Source: Candidatus Vicinibacter proximus
GTDB lineage: Bacteria > Bacteroidota > Bacteroidia > Chitinophagales > Saprospiraceae
Length of the DNA: 64,000 nt
Assembly: GCA_016713905.1 (NCBI GenBank)
Contig: JADJOE010000002.1
Span: 62,001-126,000, forward strand
Reading direction: 5' to 3'
Part shown: positions 15,780 through 24,410 of the stretch, piece by piece
Layout of the letters: each line of letters begins with the position of its first letter
Numbering within the stretch: the first letter of the stretch is position 1
The notes under the pieces: generated by a model
What the model was told of the DNA's origin: nothing
Databases searched by the model: none
The model's input: the letters and a program-made list of their open reading frames with translations, nothing else
Translations under genes and position numbers: made by a program

Positions 15780-16688
15780 TCATTGTCTTGGGTGTAGCCT
15801 TTCGATATTGGCTTTCAGTTCTTCTAATCCTGTACGTTGATAGGCTTCTGTGCTGCCTGTTCTTCTATGCCCTGCAAACTCTTGTACGACTCTGATGTCG
15901 TGGCTTTCTTTGAGTAGATGAGCGATTACACTTTGCCGTATTTTCATAGGTTTATACTTGTCGTCTGTGGCTTCTCTGAGCATTCGATTTAGGTAGCTGT
16001 TCCATAGTTGTAAGCCTTGTTCATTCAGTATTAAGTAATCTTTTCTTTTTGATGGTTTTTGACGCTGATGTAGCTCTTTTCTATGGGTTTTGATGTAATC
16101 GTTCAGTAGTAAGATTTGCTTTGGTTTAAGGGCCAAGATTCGACCTTTATTTGTTCTTCTTCCGGGCAAAGTTATTTCTTTGATTTCTATGGTGCCTTCG
16201 TTGAGATCGATGTCGTTTACTTTTAGATGGAGGATTTCAGTAGTGGTAAGGGCTTGATAGATGAGTAAGCTCAGTATTACTTTATCTCTTTTCTTGATTG
16301 ATTCTGATATTACTGCCCACTTCCTTTTATCGGGTACGGTTTCAAAGCTGTTGTATAATTCTTCAAGTTCTTCTTTGCTGTAAAGACTCTCTACAATGAT
16401 GGCTTTATTGATCTGATCTTTGAGGTATAAATGTTCACAAGGATGATCGTTTCTTTTGCCTATTGATACAAGATATCTAAAGTAAATTTTAAGGCTGTGA
16501 AGGTGATTGATTAAGGTTTTGGGATGTAATTTTCTGTCTCGTAAGTAGCCTATGTATTCTATGATTTCGGGGTAAGTGCTTTGTTCTGCTGTGCCATTTT
16601 TATAGGCTTGGTATTGTTCGATTTGGCTCATGTATCTTGGACAAGATTTAGAGCTGTAGTATTGCAAAATGTATTTGTCTAAACTCAT
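15780..16688 (-). CDS. Tyrosine recombinase 2, degenerate catalytic set (copy 2)
   Basis: Identical in amino-acid sequence to the 302 aa protein of copy 1, including Thr for the box I Arg and Met for the box II His. It overlaps the end of recombinase 1 by four bases. Conservation of an unusual catalytic set in both copies argues that the protein is maintained in this form rather than freshly mutated. Confidence 0.85.
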   Translation of the reverse strand: MSLDKYILQYYSSKSCPRYMSQIEQYQAYKNGTAEQSTYPEIIEYIGYLRDRKLHPKTLINHLHSLKIYFRYLVSIGKRNDHPCEHLYLKDQINKAIIVESLYSKEELEELYNSFETVPDKRKWAVISESIKKRDKVILSLLIYQALTTTEILHLKVNDIDLNEGTIEIKEITLPGRRTNKGRILALKPKQILLLNDYIKTHRKELHQRQKPSKRKDYLILNEQGLQLWNSYLNRMLREATDDKYKPMKIRQSVIAHLLKESHDIRVVQEFAGHRRTGSTEAYQRTGLEELKANIERLHPRQ

Positions 16689-17731
16689 GGATCATTATTT
16701 TTTAAATTAACTTTTGTCGATGCCACTTTCGTGGTTCTCTCACTTCGAGCACTGTCGTACTCGATCCCTTCGGGAGTCGTTCGTTCATCATCATTTATTA
16801 ATCGTTTTAGTTGCTGTTTATTAATGTGGGTATAAGTTTGAGTAGTTTCTAATTGGCTATGTCCTAAGAACTGCCTTACTTGATCGACTGGCAAGCCTTG
16901 TTCTATCAAGTGGCTGGCAATGCTATGCCGTAGGCTATGCATCGTTATATTTTTATCTTCTATTGTTGTCTTTTCTATTATTCTTTTGAGGTTTTTATTC
17001 ATGGTGTATTCTCTCATCCTGCTTCCGTTTTTATTGAGCAAAAAGGCTTGTTCTTTTTTGATCGTATTTTTGCCTTTTGTAAGTGTTTCATATTCCTGGT
17101 AATAGTAGTCTGATAGGTCTTTGATCACTCCTGGACTCATTGGTATTACCCTTCTTTTATTGCCTTTGCCACTTGGTATTATCATGATTTTGTCTTTGAG
17201 TTTTACATCTTCAATTTTCATTTTTTCTATTTCTCCTACTCTCATACCAAGCCCATAAGCTAGGCTTAACATCGCTCTTTCATGGGCTGTGATGCAGTGT
17301 TCATATAGGTTGTTTATTTCTGCAAGTGTTAATACTTCTCTTTCTATATAATCTCTGGGATAAATAATTTTTATGGTGCTGCAGGGATTAACTTGTATCT
17401 CTCCACTGTTTTGTAACATGGTAAAAAATATGGTGATGGCGTTGATCATGCTCCATGTTGTTTTTTGGCTTAGTGTGCCACCTTTGTCTTTTTTGTTAGG
17501 TCTTTCGCCTATGTAGTGGTAGTAATTTTGGATTTCATACGGTGGTATAAATCGTATGTCTTCGATGCCTTTTTGTTCGCTGTATTGCATCCATTCTTCT
17601 ACATAGAGTTGTCGAGCTCTGCAAGTGTCTAGGCTGTAGCCCATTCGCTTTTGATGTTCGTAGTATTTTGATGATAAATTTCTATTGCTTTCTTTTATGA
17701 CTATGATGTCTGACGGTCTGCCCATATGCAC
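16685..17731 (-). CDS. Tyrosine recombinase 1, complete (copy 2)
   Basis: 348 aa, start GTG 17731 or ATG 17725. N-terminal core-binding domain to about residue 125, then the catalytic domain with the full set: Arg in GLGMRVGEI, Lys in GKGNKRRVIP, HSLRH, LGHSQ, and the nucleophile Tyr in TQTYTH. It is XerC/D-like and should carry out strand exchange at the element ends. The last ~30 residues (from NDDERTTPEG) are encoded by a three-hairpin repeat and are not part of the fold. Iteron-like sites lie immediately upstream. Confidence 0.9.
   Translation of the reverse strand: MHMGRPSDIIVIKESNRNLSSKYYEHQKRMGYSLDTCRARQLYVEEWMQYSEQKGIEDIRFIPPYEIQNYYHYIGERPNKKDKGGTLSQKTTWSMINAITIFFTMLQNSGEIQVNPCSTIKIIYPRDYIEREVLTLAEINNLYEHCITAHERAMLSLAYGLGMRVGEIEKMKIEDVKLKDKIMIIPSGKGNKRRVIPMSPGVIKDLSDYYYQEYETLTKGKNTIKKEQAFLLNKNGSRMREYTMNKNLKRIIEKTTIEDKNITMHSLRHSIASHLIEQGLPVDQVRQFLGHSQLETTQTYTHINKQQLKRLINDDERTTPEGIEYDSARSERTTKVASTKVNLKNNDP
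16723..16792 (-). repeat. Three-hairpin element inside recombinase 1 (copy 2)
   Basis: Same insertion as in copy 1 with one base difference next to the first hairpin (ACTCCC for ACGCCC on the minus strand). Stems 2 and 3 are unchanged. Confidence 0.7.
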
Positions 17732-17739
17732 ACTTTTTT

Positions 17740-17836
17740 GGAACGTGGAACAATCAACTTATTTTTAATGCTAAATCGTTAATTATAAATGGCTTGGATT
17801 CAAAAAGATTGTTCCATAATCGTTCCTAATTGTTCC
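17740..17836. promoter_or_regulatory. Iteron-like sites (copy 2)
   Basis: The same GGAACGTGGAACAATC and three 10-bp-spaced TTGTTCC-like units as in copy 1, in the spacer between ATPase and recombinase 1. All are conserved, although the bases just before the recombinase start differ between the copies. Confidence 0.5.
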
Positions 17837-17844
17837 ATACCTTA

Positions 17845-19202
17845 TCATAGCCCTTGGATTTGATTCGTTAAGTTGTCTTTTATAGTTGCTCTTATCTTTG
17901 CATAGTTATCCCAATAGTCGATTTGATAGCATATTTTTCTTTGATTGCCACTGTATTTTGATGTAATATATTCCATCTCTTGAAGCTGTGTAAAGTACCG
18001 TGAACATTGGGCTTTGCTGATGTTTAATGACTGCCTTATTTCTCGTTGGGTAAACTCTGTTTCTTTATTTTTTAGTTGGCTTTTCATTCGCTCAAAAATT
18101 GTCTCAATGATCCATTTAACTCATCTACCTTTAATACTATACTTTCAAAAAGTATGTCACAAGCTGTTTGTAAATCTTGTTTTTCTGTGATCAACCTACC
18201 TTGTTTGTCTTGCTTTCTTTGGTATTGATTGAGTAGTGTTATCTGTCTTACGAAGCTTTGGTACAGTTCATTGAGTCGCCTTATTTTATGGGCTTCTTCA
18301 GGTAGTGTGATTTTATTGGCATAAGGATTTATCACTTCATAAGGCTTGAGTAATCTCATGCAATTTTGGACGAAGCTCACAATGTTTTTTACATCATCTT
18401 TAATGATATTTCCTGCTGCTACTTCGTTTTGATATTGGATTACTTTCATCGTCTGCTCTTTGCTTTCGTCCACAGCTATCAAAAAACTTCTACTTATATT
18501 GTCTTCATAGATTTCTCCTTTTGTCGTACAGGCAAGGCTGGCAATCGGGCCACGAACGGTACGTTCTCCGCCCCTGATACTGCCGTTTGGGTCTTTGATA
18601 CTTGTGCTTGTGATTAAGATTTCATTGCTCTGTAATTCTCTTACTGCTAGTTGTGCATCTTCTTTTAGTCCGTCAAGATCTTCGAAGCATAAGAGTTTAT
18701 TTACAAAAAAATATTCGTCTTGATTATAAAAACTATTGTCTGTTACTCTTGTGTATCGTTTCACTTCTTCATCGGGCATCAGCTGGCTGATGACTTTTAG
18801 TAATCTTGTTTTTCCACTGCCTGAGCTGCCTTGTATCAAGCCATGTAAAGTATCTGGCATTTTGTAAGAGCTTGCGATAATGAACAATAATATTCTGTTT
18901 GTTTCTTCGCCTATTATCCCTGCTCTGCCTATGTATTCATTGAGCTTTTCGATTAAGTTTTCACTCTTTAAAAACTCTATACATTTACTTGCTGTAGCTG
19001 CTGGGACTGTTACTTTTTGACTTGTATTACTTGACTTGTTATGGATTTGTTTGTCTCTGTAATACTCCAATAATCCTGTGAGTTGCATCAAGTCTTTTTC
19101 TATAACATCTTTATCAATGCCTAGTTTCTCAGCTACTATTTTGCAAGTGCTTTCTACTTGTTTGTATTCGTACAGGTCTAGTTTTAAAGTGATTGAGTTC
19201 AT
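17845..19202 (-). pseudogene. P-loop ATPase (copy 2, frameshifted)
   Basis: The N-terminal 372 residues including Walker A and B are intact. A five-A run near 18100 (six in copy 1) shifts the frame and detaches the C-terminal winged-helix segment, which stays open from 18087 to 17845. If real, the ATPase would lose its DNA-binding tail; if a read error, it equals the copy 1 protein. Confidence 0.8.
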
Positions 19203-20544
19203 TGTATTTGTATTTGCAATGTAATTTTAAGGCTATCCATTTGATCGATTTTGAAGCCTTTGATTTGATAGTGGGCTGCTTCGCTTTTGTATTTTAGATT
19301 ATAAGGATTGTTTGTTTCTAAGCCTTTTTATTTTGGGTTGCTCCTGGTTCACTTCATCGGCTGGAGTGGCTGTATTTTTATTACGCCGTCAGCTTGTTGT
19401 ACTTTAGCTTTTTTATTTTCATTTGAAAAAATAATTGAGTGTCGAGTCGCTCGACTTCATTTGAAAATAAAAAATTACACTCCTTTCTGTTGTTGATTAG
19501 ATGTAAAAGTATTTCTTCACTGTGACTATCAAGCAAGCTGTTCACATCTTCATTTTGTGGTACTTCTACATTGGTAATTTTTATGTGGGGCATTTCCGCT
19601 TTTAACATCGGTGCATATTTCTGTACTGCTTTTACTCCTGGCTCATCTCCGTTTAAAAAGAAGATGATTTCATTGAGTTCTTTTAAGTCTTTGATTGATT
19701 TTTGATGCTCATCAGTAAGCCCATTTGTTCCATAGAGTGCTAAGATTTTATAATTATTTTTGATCGCTTCTATCATCATCAAGCTTGCTGCATCGATGAT
19801 GCTTTCTGTTAATATCAGTTTCTTTGTTTCTTGTTTTGGATAGCTAGGATATAAGCCCTGTCGGTCTTTCAGATAAAAATGTCGTTAACTTCGTGCTGAG
19901 CCTGTCGAAGCATCTTTCTCCGTTAAAGTGCTTCTAAAATATAGCCCTGTGATTTGATTTACATGGTTTTTCAATGCAAACACTATGCACCATTTCCCAA
20001 AAGGACTGTAGGCTGCTTCTCCTGTTCTTCCTTTCGTATTCAGGTCTAGCAACAAGCCATATTTGATACAGCTATTTATTAGGTCTTCGTCTCGTCTTGT
20101 GCCATGGTGGAACTGGCCACTATTATAACCTATTTCCATTTTCTCATGATCTAGGTGTCGGCTCTTGATGTAGTCTTTCGCTTGTGGGCTATTGCATATC
20201 GCATTTTTGAAGTAGGTAAACATCTTCATCAATACTGCTGATTTTGTGAGTTCATCCATGGGTTTGGTTTCTCCGCCTATCATTTCTACTGCTTTCTTGA
20301 TCGCTTCATGTTTGGTGATGTTCTCCATGTACATAATGAAGTCTAATGTATCTATCGCCTTGCCATGGGTCTTACAATTACTACTAAAACAAAATGCTGT
20401 ATGGGTTTTGTAATATACCTGCAAACTCGGAGTTTTATCATCATGGAAGGGGCAGCACAATCTTAGGTTTTTATCTGGCTTCAGATGGTAGTAGTGTAGT
20501 ACTTGGGCTAGGGTGAGGCGGGATTTGATGTCTAATATCTCCAT
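19199..20544 (-). pseudogene. Primase-like protein (copy 2, stop and frameshift)
   Basis: The CHC2 zinc-finger half is intact to residue 219, where a G-to-A substitution turns the CAA after ASTGSARS into TAA. A second defect, one missing A near 19430, shifts the C-terminal tail. Unlike the homopolymer indels elsewhere, the stop is a substitution, so this gene is the best candidate for true inactivation. The Toprim half remains open from 19782 downward. Confidence 0.8.
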
Positions 20545-20613
20545 TTGTAAAAATATTTTTGATTTATAAAATCTGAATAATCATTCACAAAAGTACAGTA
20601 TCATTCTGAACTA

Positions 20614-20661
20614 AACAAGTATAATTATAATTGTTTATGAATAATAATTATTATATTTTTG
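20614..20661 (+). promoter_or_regulatory. Promoter and palindromic operator of the XRE gene (copy 2)
   Basis: Same arrangement as copy 1: palindrome at 20614-20635, TTG at 20631-20633, TATTTTTG at 20654-20661. One extra T downstream is the only change before the start codon. Confidence 0.6.
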
Positions 20662-20699
20662 CACTATTATACCTTTTTAGTACATAAATCTGAAGTATC

Positions 20700-21029
20700 A
20701 TGATGTCATTTGGGCAAAAACTGGCTTACAGCCGTAAAGAAAAGAAGCTTTCTCAAGCGGAGCTTGGAAAGCTTTCTGGTATCAATGGTGATATTATTGG
20801 TAAATATGAACGTGACGAGATGAAGCCGTCAATTGAGACAGCTAAGAAGCTGGCCGATGGCCTAGAGATTTCTCTTGACTATCTCGTGGGTGATGGTGAT
20901 CTGAAGGTCTTAGATAAAAAAACTTTGCAACGTCTCGAAGACATTGCAAAGCTTAATTCTGATGATAAAATTCATATCTTCTATGCTCTTGATAATCTGA
21001 TCAAGGCAGCTAAGTTGAAGGCGATTTAG
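20700..21029 (+). CDS. XRE-family transcriptional repressor (copy 2, intact)
   Basis: 109 aa. Residues ~6-62 form a classical Cro/cI helix-turn-helix (LSQAELGKLSGINGDIIGKYE, SIETAKKLADGLEISLDYLVG). The remaining ~45 residues are probably a dimerisation helix. It is transcribed divergently from the primase operon, with palindromes over its own promoter, as expected for the master switch of a mobile element. No peptidase domain is present, so induction would not follow the LexA-type self-cleavage route. Confidence 0.88.
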   Translation: MMSFGQKLAYSRKEKKLSQAELGKLSGINGDIIGKYERDEMKPSIETAKKLADGLEISLDYLVGDGDLKVLDKKTLQRLEDIAKLNSDDKIHIFYALDNLIKAAKLKAI

Positions 21030-21036
21030 TTGTAGA

Positions 21037-21623
21037 TTATTTATATAGAGGAAACACTTTTGTCATATTATTTAGACTTGATAGTTCATCTCCAAATTCT
21101 TTTTTATAGATTGACTCATCACCAAACTTTTTAAATGTGTCGTATCTATCACCATAAAAATACCATAGCCACTTTCCATCTTTATCATTATAACTAAAAA
21201 ATTCATGTTGAGGATCAAAGCATGAGATCCATAAAAACTATAAATAATCTTTCCGGACTTGCTTGTTATACATTTTGCTTCCAATAAAACACTCTTATAA
21301 ACTTTAACTTTGGTATTCAATATATCAATAACCGTATAATCAAATGGCAATTCTACTGTATTAACATTTATTCCATCTTTGATAAAAATAAGTTTCTGAT
21401 TTAGAACAAAATTAGAATCAGGGGATGAATCAAGATACTTTGAAATTACTTTTACACTGTAAATTCCATCATTACATTTGCATGTAAATGCTGTATCTTT
21501 CTGTATAATCTGTATTTCATTAGTATCGTGTTTCGTATTTGCTAATTTACCTTGACTTGAATGAGCTGAACATCCAAATAAGACTAAACTAAATATACAA
21601 AATATGCTACAAAATCGAATCAT
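21037..21623 (-). pseudogene. Lipoprotein, putative CT2 immunity (copy 2, frameshifted)
   Basis: Matches the 195 aa lipoprotein of copy 1 up to residue ~147. A missing base near 21216 (ATCAAAG against ATCGAAAG) then shifts the frame and an early stop appears at 21072. The signal peptide and lipobox are intact. Confidence 0.75.
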
Positions 21624-21627
21624 ATTA

Positions 21628-22285
21628 TTAGTTTTTAGACAATATAGTTGCTCGATTCTTTAAAAAATTATTATCCAAACTTGACTTCCATTGATGTATT
21701 CCACCTGGTAAAGATGTCCATTTCCCACTTAATGCTTTGAGAGCTGAAGTATATTGCCCGGACTTAATTTTATCTGTTGCACCTTTAACCATACCTATTT
21801 CATACATGGCTGCCTTGTCTTGACTTCCTGGACTAAAATCAGTTAACCCAAGTTTATTTGAATGACTTTCCCAAGTTGAACTTAAAAATTGATATGCCCC
21901 TGCTGCGGTTGATGTTTTACCCCATTTTGTAATTTTTTTCGTTCGGGTGCTTATCATAATTATCAATTGTCCCACCACCATACTGTGAATTATATTCTGT
22001 AGGTGTTCCATGACCTTCAGACTCTCTAATAGTTGAAAGAGTTGCATCTATATTTAATTGATCGTTTGTTATTGCAACTTCTCTCATTTCAGCACCATCA
22101 AAACAAACATTAACACATGGATTTGCACTTTGAATATTGGATACTGTTGTTGTCATTTCAAGTGATTGCTGCTGAGTTAATTGTTTATCTGAACTTGTAT
22201 TTAATAGGAATACTTTTTGATCAGCCTTTCCATCATTTCCGATATGTACACCATTCTTATTATAGATGTCGCCTTCTACACTCAT
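21628..22285 (-). pseudogene. Muramidase tip CT2 (copy 2, frameshifted)
   Basis: Same protein as in copy 1, broken by one extra T in the run near 21940 between DKHPNEK and ITKWG, so the catalytic Glu and the STAAGAYQFL part lie in different frames. The core stub (VDPLASTYPS) upstream reads to 22374, where it meets sequence following the CT1 partner. Confidence 0.75.
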
Positions 22286-22433
22286 ACCTGTAGGATCGGT
22301 GAATTTAATAGGGTTATTTAGGGTGTAACTATATGGACTCCATGATGGGTAAGTACTTGCCAGCGGGTCAACACCATACTATAGCAGTATTTCTGAATCA
22401 TAACACCTCACTTTTGAGATCGTACAAAGATAT

Positions 22434-23237
22434 TTAGAAAGGCCAGAAATTCGGGCAATTGTCCCAGCCATAATAGAAAAAATATTTAAAAGGACAATAA
22501 ATATAATTATAATCACCATTTTGTGGGTTAATGCATAATTTTATAACATCAGACGGTCCAACTATTGGTTTAGATGAATTTGGAAGAACATCTGTAAAAT
22601 TATTATCCCACTCTAAAAAATATAAATAACAATATAATTTATTCTTTTTAGCAGAATAATAAACTTCAATTGGTCTGTAACCATTTGTAAGGTATGTTCT
22701 ATTAATATTAATGATCTTAGAATTTATCTTTGCAATATTAATTTGCTTCCTTTGAGAACCATTGATGACAAATAAGCTATCAAGCTGTTCAAATTTTACT
22801 CTACTATCTTGTGGCACTTGACCTATGATTGAACAATTCATACTATCTTCCAATGCCAAATTAGCCGCCATATTATAATTCTTCAGCAAACTATCATCAC
22901 CAAAAATTATATTATGATGCGAAAAATAGAATTCAATTTTAATTCTTCGCTTATTTATTGTTGCTTCAAATATTTGTAATTCTGGAGAACTTATATTACA
23001 CTTAAATGGCCAAAGAGACGAATTTGTAAATACTATTTCTTTTTCAGAATCTGGATAATTGCTTTTCACATAATCTCTAATAAACTCATAATATGTTAAG
23101 CCGAAATATTTTTTAAAACTACAATGCTCGTATACAATCTTTCCTTTGCACAGTTCATTCCCATTATTAAGTGTTTCACAATCTTGTGCATATGAAACAT
23201 TATAAGAAATTAAAAATAAAATAAATATCCTTTTCAT
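22434..23237 (-). CDS. Secreted protein, putative partner/immunity of CT1
   Basis: 267 aa with an N-terminal signal peptide (MKRIFILFLISYNVSYAQ). The mature part has four to six Cys and many aromatic residues and is not recognised. It starts 15 bp after the stop of the metalloprotease tip. Its size is larger than the other putative immunity proteins in this region. The role is inferred only from position. Downstream, only ~60 bp separate it from the element end. Confidence 0.5.
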   Translation of the reverse strand: MKRIFILFLISYNVSYAQDCETLNNGNELCKGKIVYEHCSFKKYFGLTYYEFIRDYVKSNYPDSEKEIVFTNSSLWPFKCNISSPELQIFEATINKRRIKIEFYFSHHNIIFGDDSLLKNYNMAANLALEDSMNCSIIGQVPQDSRVKFEQLDSLFVINGSQRKQINIAKINSKIININRTYLTNGYRPIEVYYSAKKNKLYCYLYFLEWDNNFTDVLPNSSKPIVGPSDVIKLCINPQNGDYNYIYCPFKYFFYYGWDNCPNFWPF

Positions 23238-23252
23238 TGCAATTTATTTATT

Positions 23253-24068
23253 TTAGTGAACAACTCTTCTATAATCGCCATAACCTCCACTTTTTTTCAC
23301 ATCCTTCTCATTGCTTAAAAACCTATTTACAAATCTTTGCCCTTCATTTCTTGATTTTGCTATTCTTCTTTCTAAAGGAAGTATAATTCCATGTTCAGAT
23401 GGTTCTGGACCTAATTTTCCTATATCCTTTGCATCTAATCCTTCAACAATACTATTAGTTTCTTTATCAAATGCAGCCAGAAATGCATGACCAAATTCAT
23501 GACCTAATATAGTTGTTGCAGAAAGCTTACCAGGAATATTCTCTCCCGATTTATCTTTACCGACTATAATTTCTTCATTAGGATTCCAGCCAATTTGTGA
23601 TCCTGTTTCTGAAGTTGTTGATCCACCATCTGATTGATAAATTTCAACATTTGGACTTTTCTTTCCTACAAATGATAGAATGACATTTCCTTCAGCATTT
23701 TTAGTTTTCATAGTTGCCAATTTAGGATCAGAAGTTAATTCATTTAAACTTTTAACCGTAGTCTTTATGAATTCATTATTCCCTTTATATTCAGCTCCAG
23801 GATTCCATATAAACTTTTCATCTCCTTCGCCTGCTATTATTACATCTCTTCCATCTGGATCAGTATAAATTATTGGATTATTTATAGTATAATTAAACGG
23901 ATTATAAGCAGGATATTTCTCAGTCATCGGATCAACCCCATACCACAAAGAAATTCTAGGATCATAATATCTTGCCCCAAAGTAATAAAGTCCAGTCTCC
24001 TCATCTACTTCCTTACCTGTGAACCTATACTTCGTAGAATAGCCCCCAGCTTTCTGTTCAGCCAGCAA
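23253..24068 (-). CDS. Rhs core end with zincin metalloprotease tip CT1
   Basis: 271 aa. Residues ~10-45 are the canonical Rhs core terminus (YRFTGKEVDEETGLYYFGARYYDPRI, split here by context), then GVDPMTEKYPAYNPFNYT and TDPDG. The tip, residues ~75-271, carries HEFGH at about 190, a zinc-binding HExxH, followed by EPSEHGIILPLERR. This resembles NleD/M91-type effector proteases, which I assign tentatively. It is the only tip directly continuous with a genuine core, but insertions upstream separate it from the long core frame. The first Met is internal; the natural start is in the core. Confidence 0.78.
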   Translation of the reverse strand: MLAEQKAGGYSTKYRFTGKEVDEETGLYYFGARYYDPRISLWYGVDPMTEKYPAYNPFNYTINNPIIYTDPDGRDVIIAGEGDEKFIWNPGAEYKGNNEFIKTTVKSLNELTSDPKLATMKTKNAEGNVILSFVGKKSPNVEIYQSDGGSTTSETGSQIGWNPNEEIIVGKDKSGENIPGKLSATTILGHEFGHAFLAAFDKETNSIVEGLDAKDIGKLGPEPSEHGIILPLERRIAKSRNEGQRFVNRFLSNEKDVKKSGGYGDYRRVVH

Positions 24069-24123
24069 GTTCCACTTTTAGACTTCATAGTAAGGTAATC
24101 TTTATCTTTCAAACTTGGTTTTC

Positions 24124-24215
24124 TTCAAGCCGATTGCAGGGGCAATCGGTTCCCTTCTTATCGAGTGATCTTTATCACTCGATTGGCGCAGTAGCGCCAC
24201 CAGTCGGTCATCACC
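24124..24215 (-). repeat. Three-hairpin element, divergent type, inside Rhs core
   Basis: On the minus strand: hairpin GGCGC-TACT-GCGCC, hairpin CGAGTGAT-AAAG-ATCACTCG, linker ATAAGAAGGGAA, hairpin CCGATTGC-CCCT-GCAATCGG. All three stems are perfect and all loops are four bases. Sequence differs from the other copies but order, loop size and linker are the same. It interrupts the core between LLYLPFG and the downstream LAEQKAGG. Confidence 0.75.
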
Positions 24216-24332
24216 GAAAGGCAAATATAGCAAGAATTGATAAGGATTTCCAGCCTCATCTGTTAAATATGTGCTGGATCCTATGTGGTCTGGGTGGAAG
24301 AAATATGTTACATTATTGGTGTTTATTACATG
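24216..24332 (-). pseudogene. Rhs core segment stranded between two insertions
   Basis: Encodes WHVINTNNVTYFFHPDHIGS and STYLTDEAGNPYQFLLYLPFG, the highly conserved Rhs/YD motif HxDHLGS region that precedes the core terminus. It is in a different frame from the long core upstream because of the three-hairpin insertion at 24333, and another insertion follows at 24215. Without these two insertions the core would run on to CT1. Confidence 0.75.
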
Positions 24333-24410
24333 CCACTTTCGTGGTTCACTCCCTTGAAGCACTGTCGTGCTTCATTCCGACAAAATCGTCGGAAATCGGT
24401 CGCTCATCCT
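24333..24410 (-). repeat. Three-hairpin element ending the long Rhs frame
   Basis: On the minus strand: GATGAGCGACC, hairpin CCGAC/GTCGG, hairpin GAAGCAC-GACA-GTGCTTC, linker AAGGGAGTGAA, hairpin CCAC-GAAA-GTGG. The TGA in its first bases terminates the upstream Rhs frame, so this insertion truncated the Rhs protein. Confidence 0.75.

Larger units (their letters stand above)
14574..22374 (-). mobile_element. Integrative element copy 2, inserted at Rhs core/tip junction
   Basis: Second copy of the 7.8 kb unit. The right end lies after the CT1 partner and the left end fuses to CT3. Beyond 22374 the sequence differs completely from that beyond 13403, and likewise on the left, so the two copies have four different neighbours. 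This argues against a simple assembly loop. In this copy recombinase 1 and the XRE gene are intact, whereas the primase, ATPase, muramidase and lipoprotein genes each carry a break. Between them the two copies hold one intact version of every gene. Confidence 0.85.

Noticed and set aside
5606..22374. Conjugative transposon or prophage
   Set aside because: No relaxase, coupling protein, T4SS, terminase, capsid or tail genes; the muramidase is fused to an Rhs core stub and so is a toxin tip and not a phage lysis gene.
5606..22374. The duplication as a pure assembly loop
   Set aside because: The two copies have four different flanks and base substitutions between them, which a loop would not give; it cannot be ruled out completely without reads.
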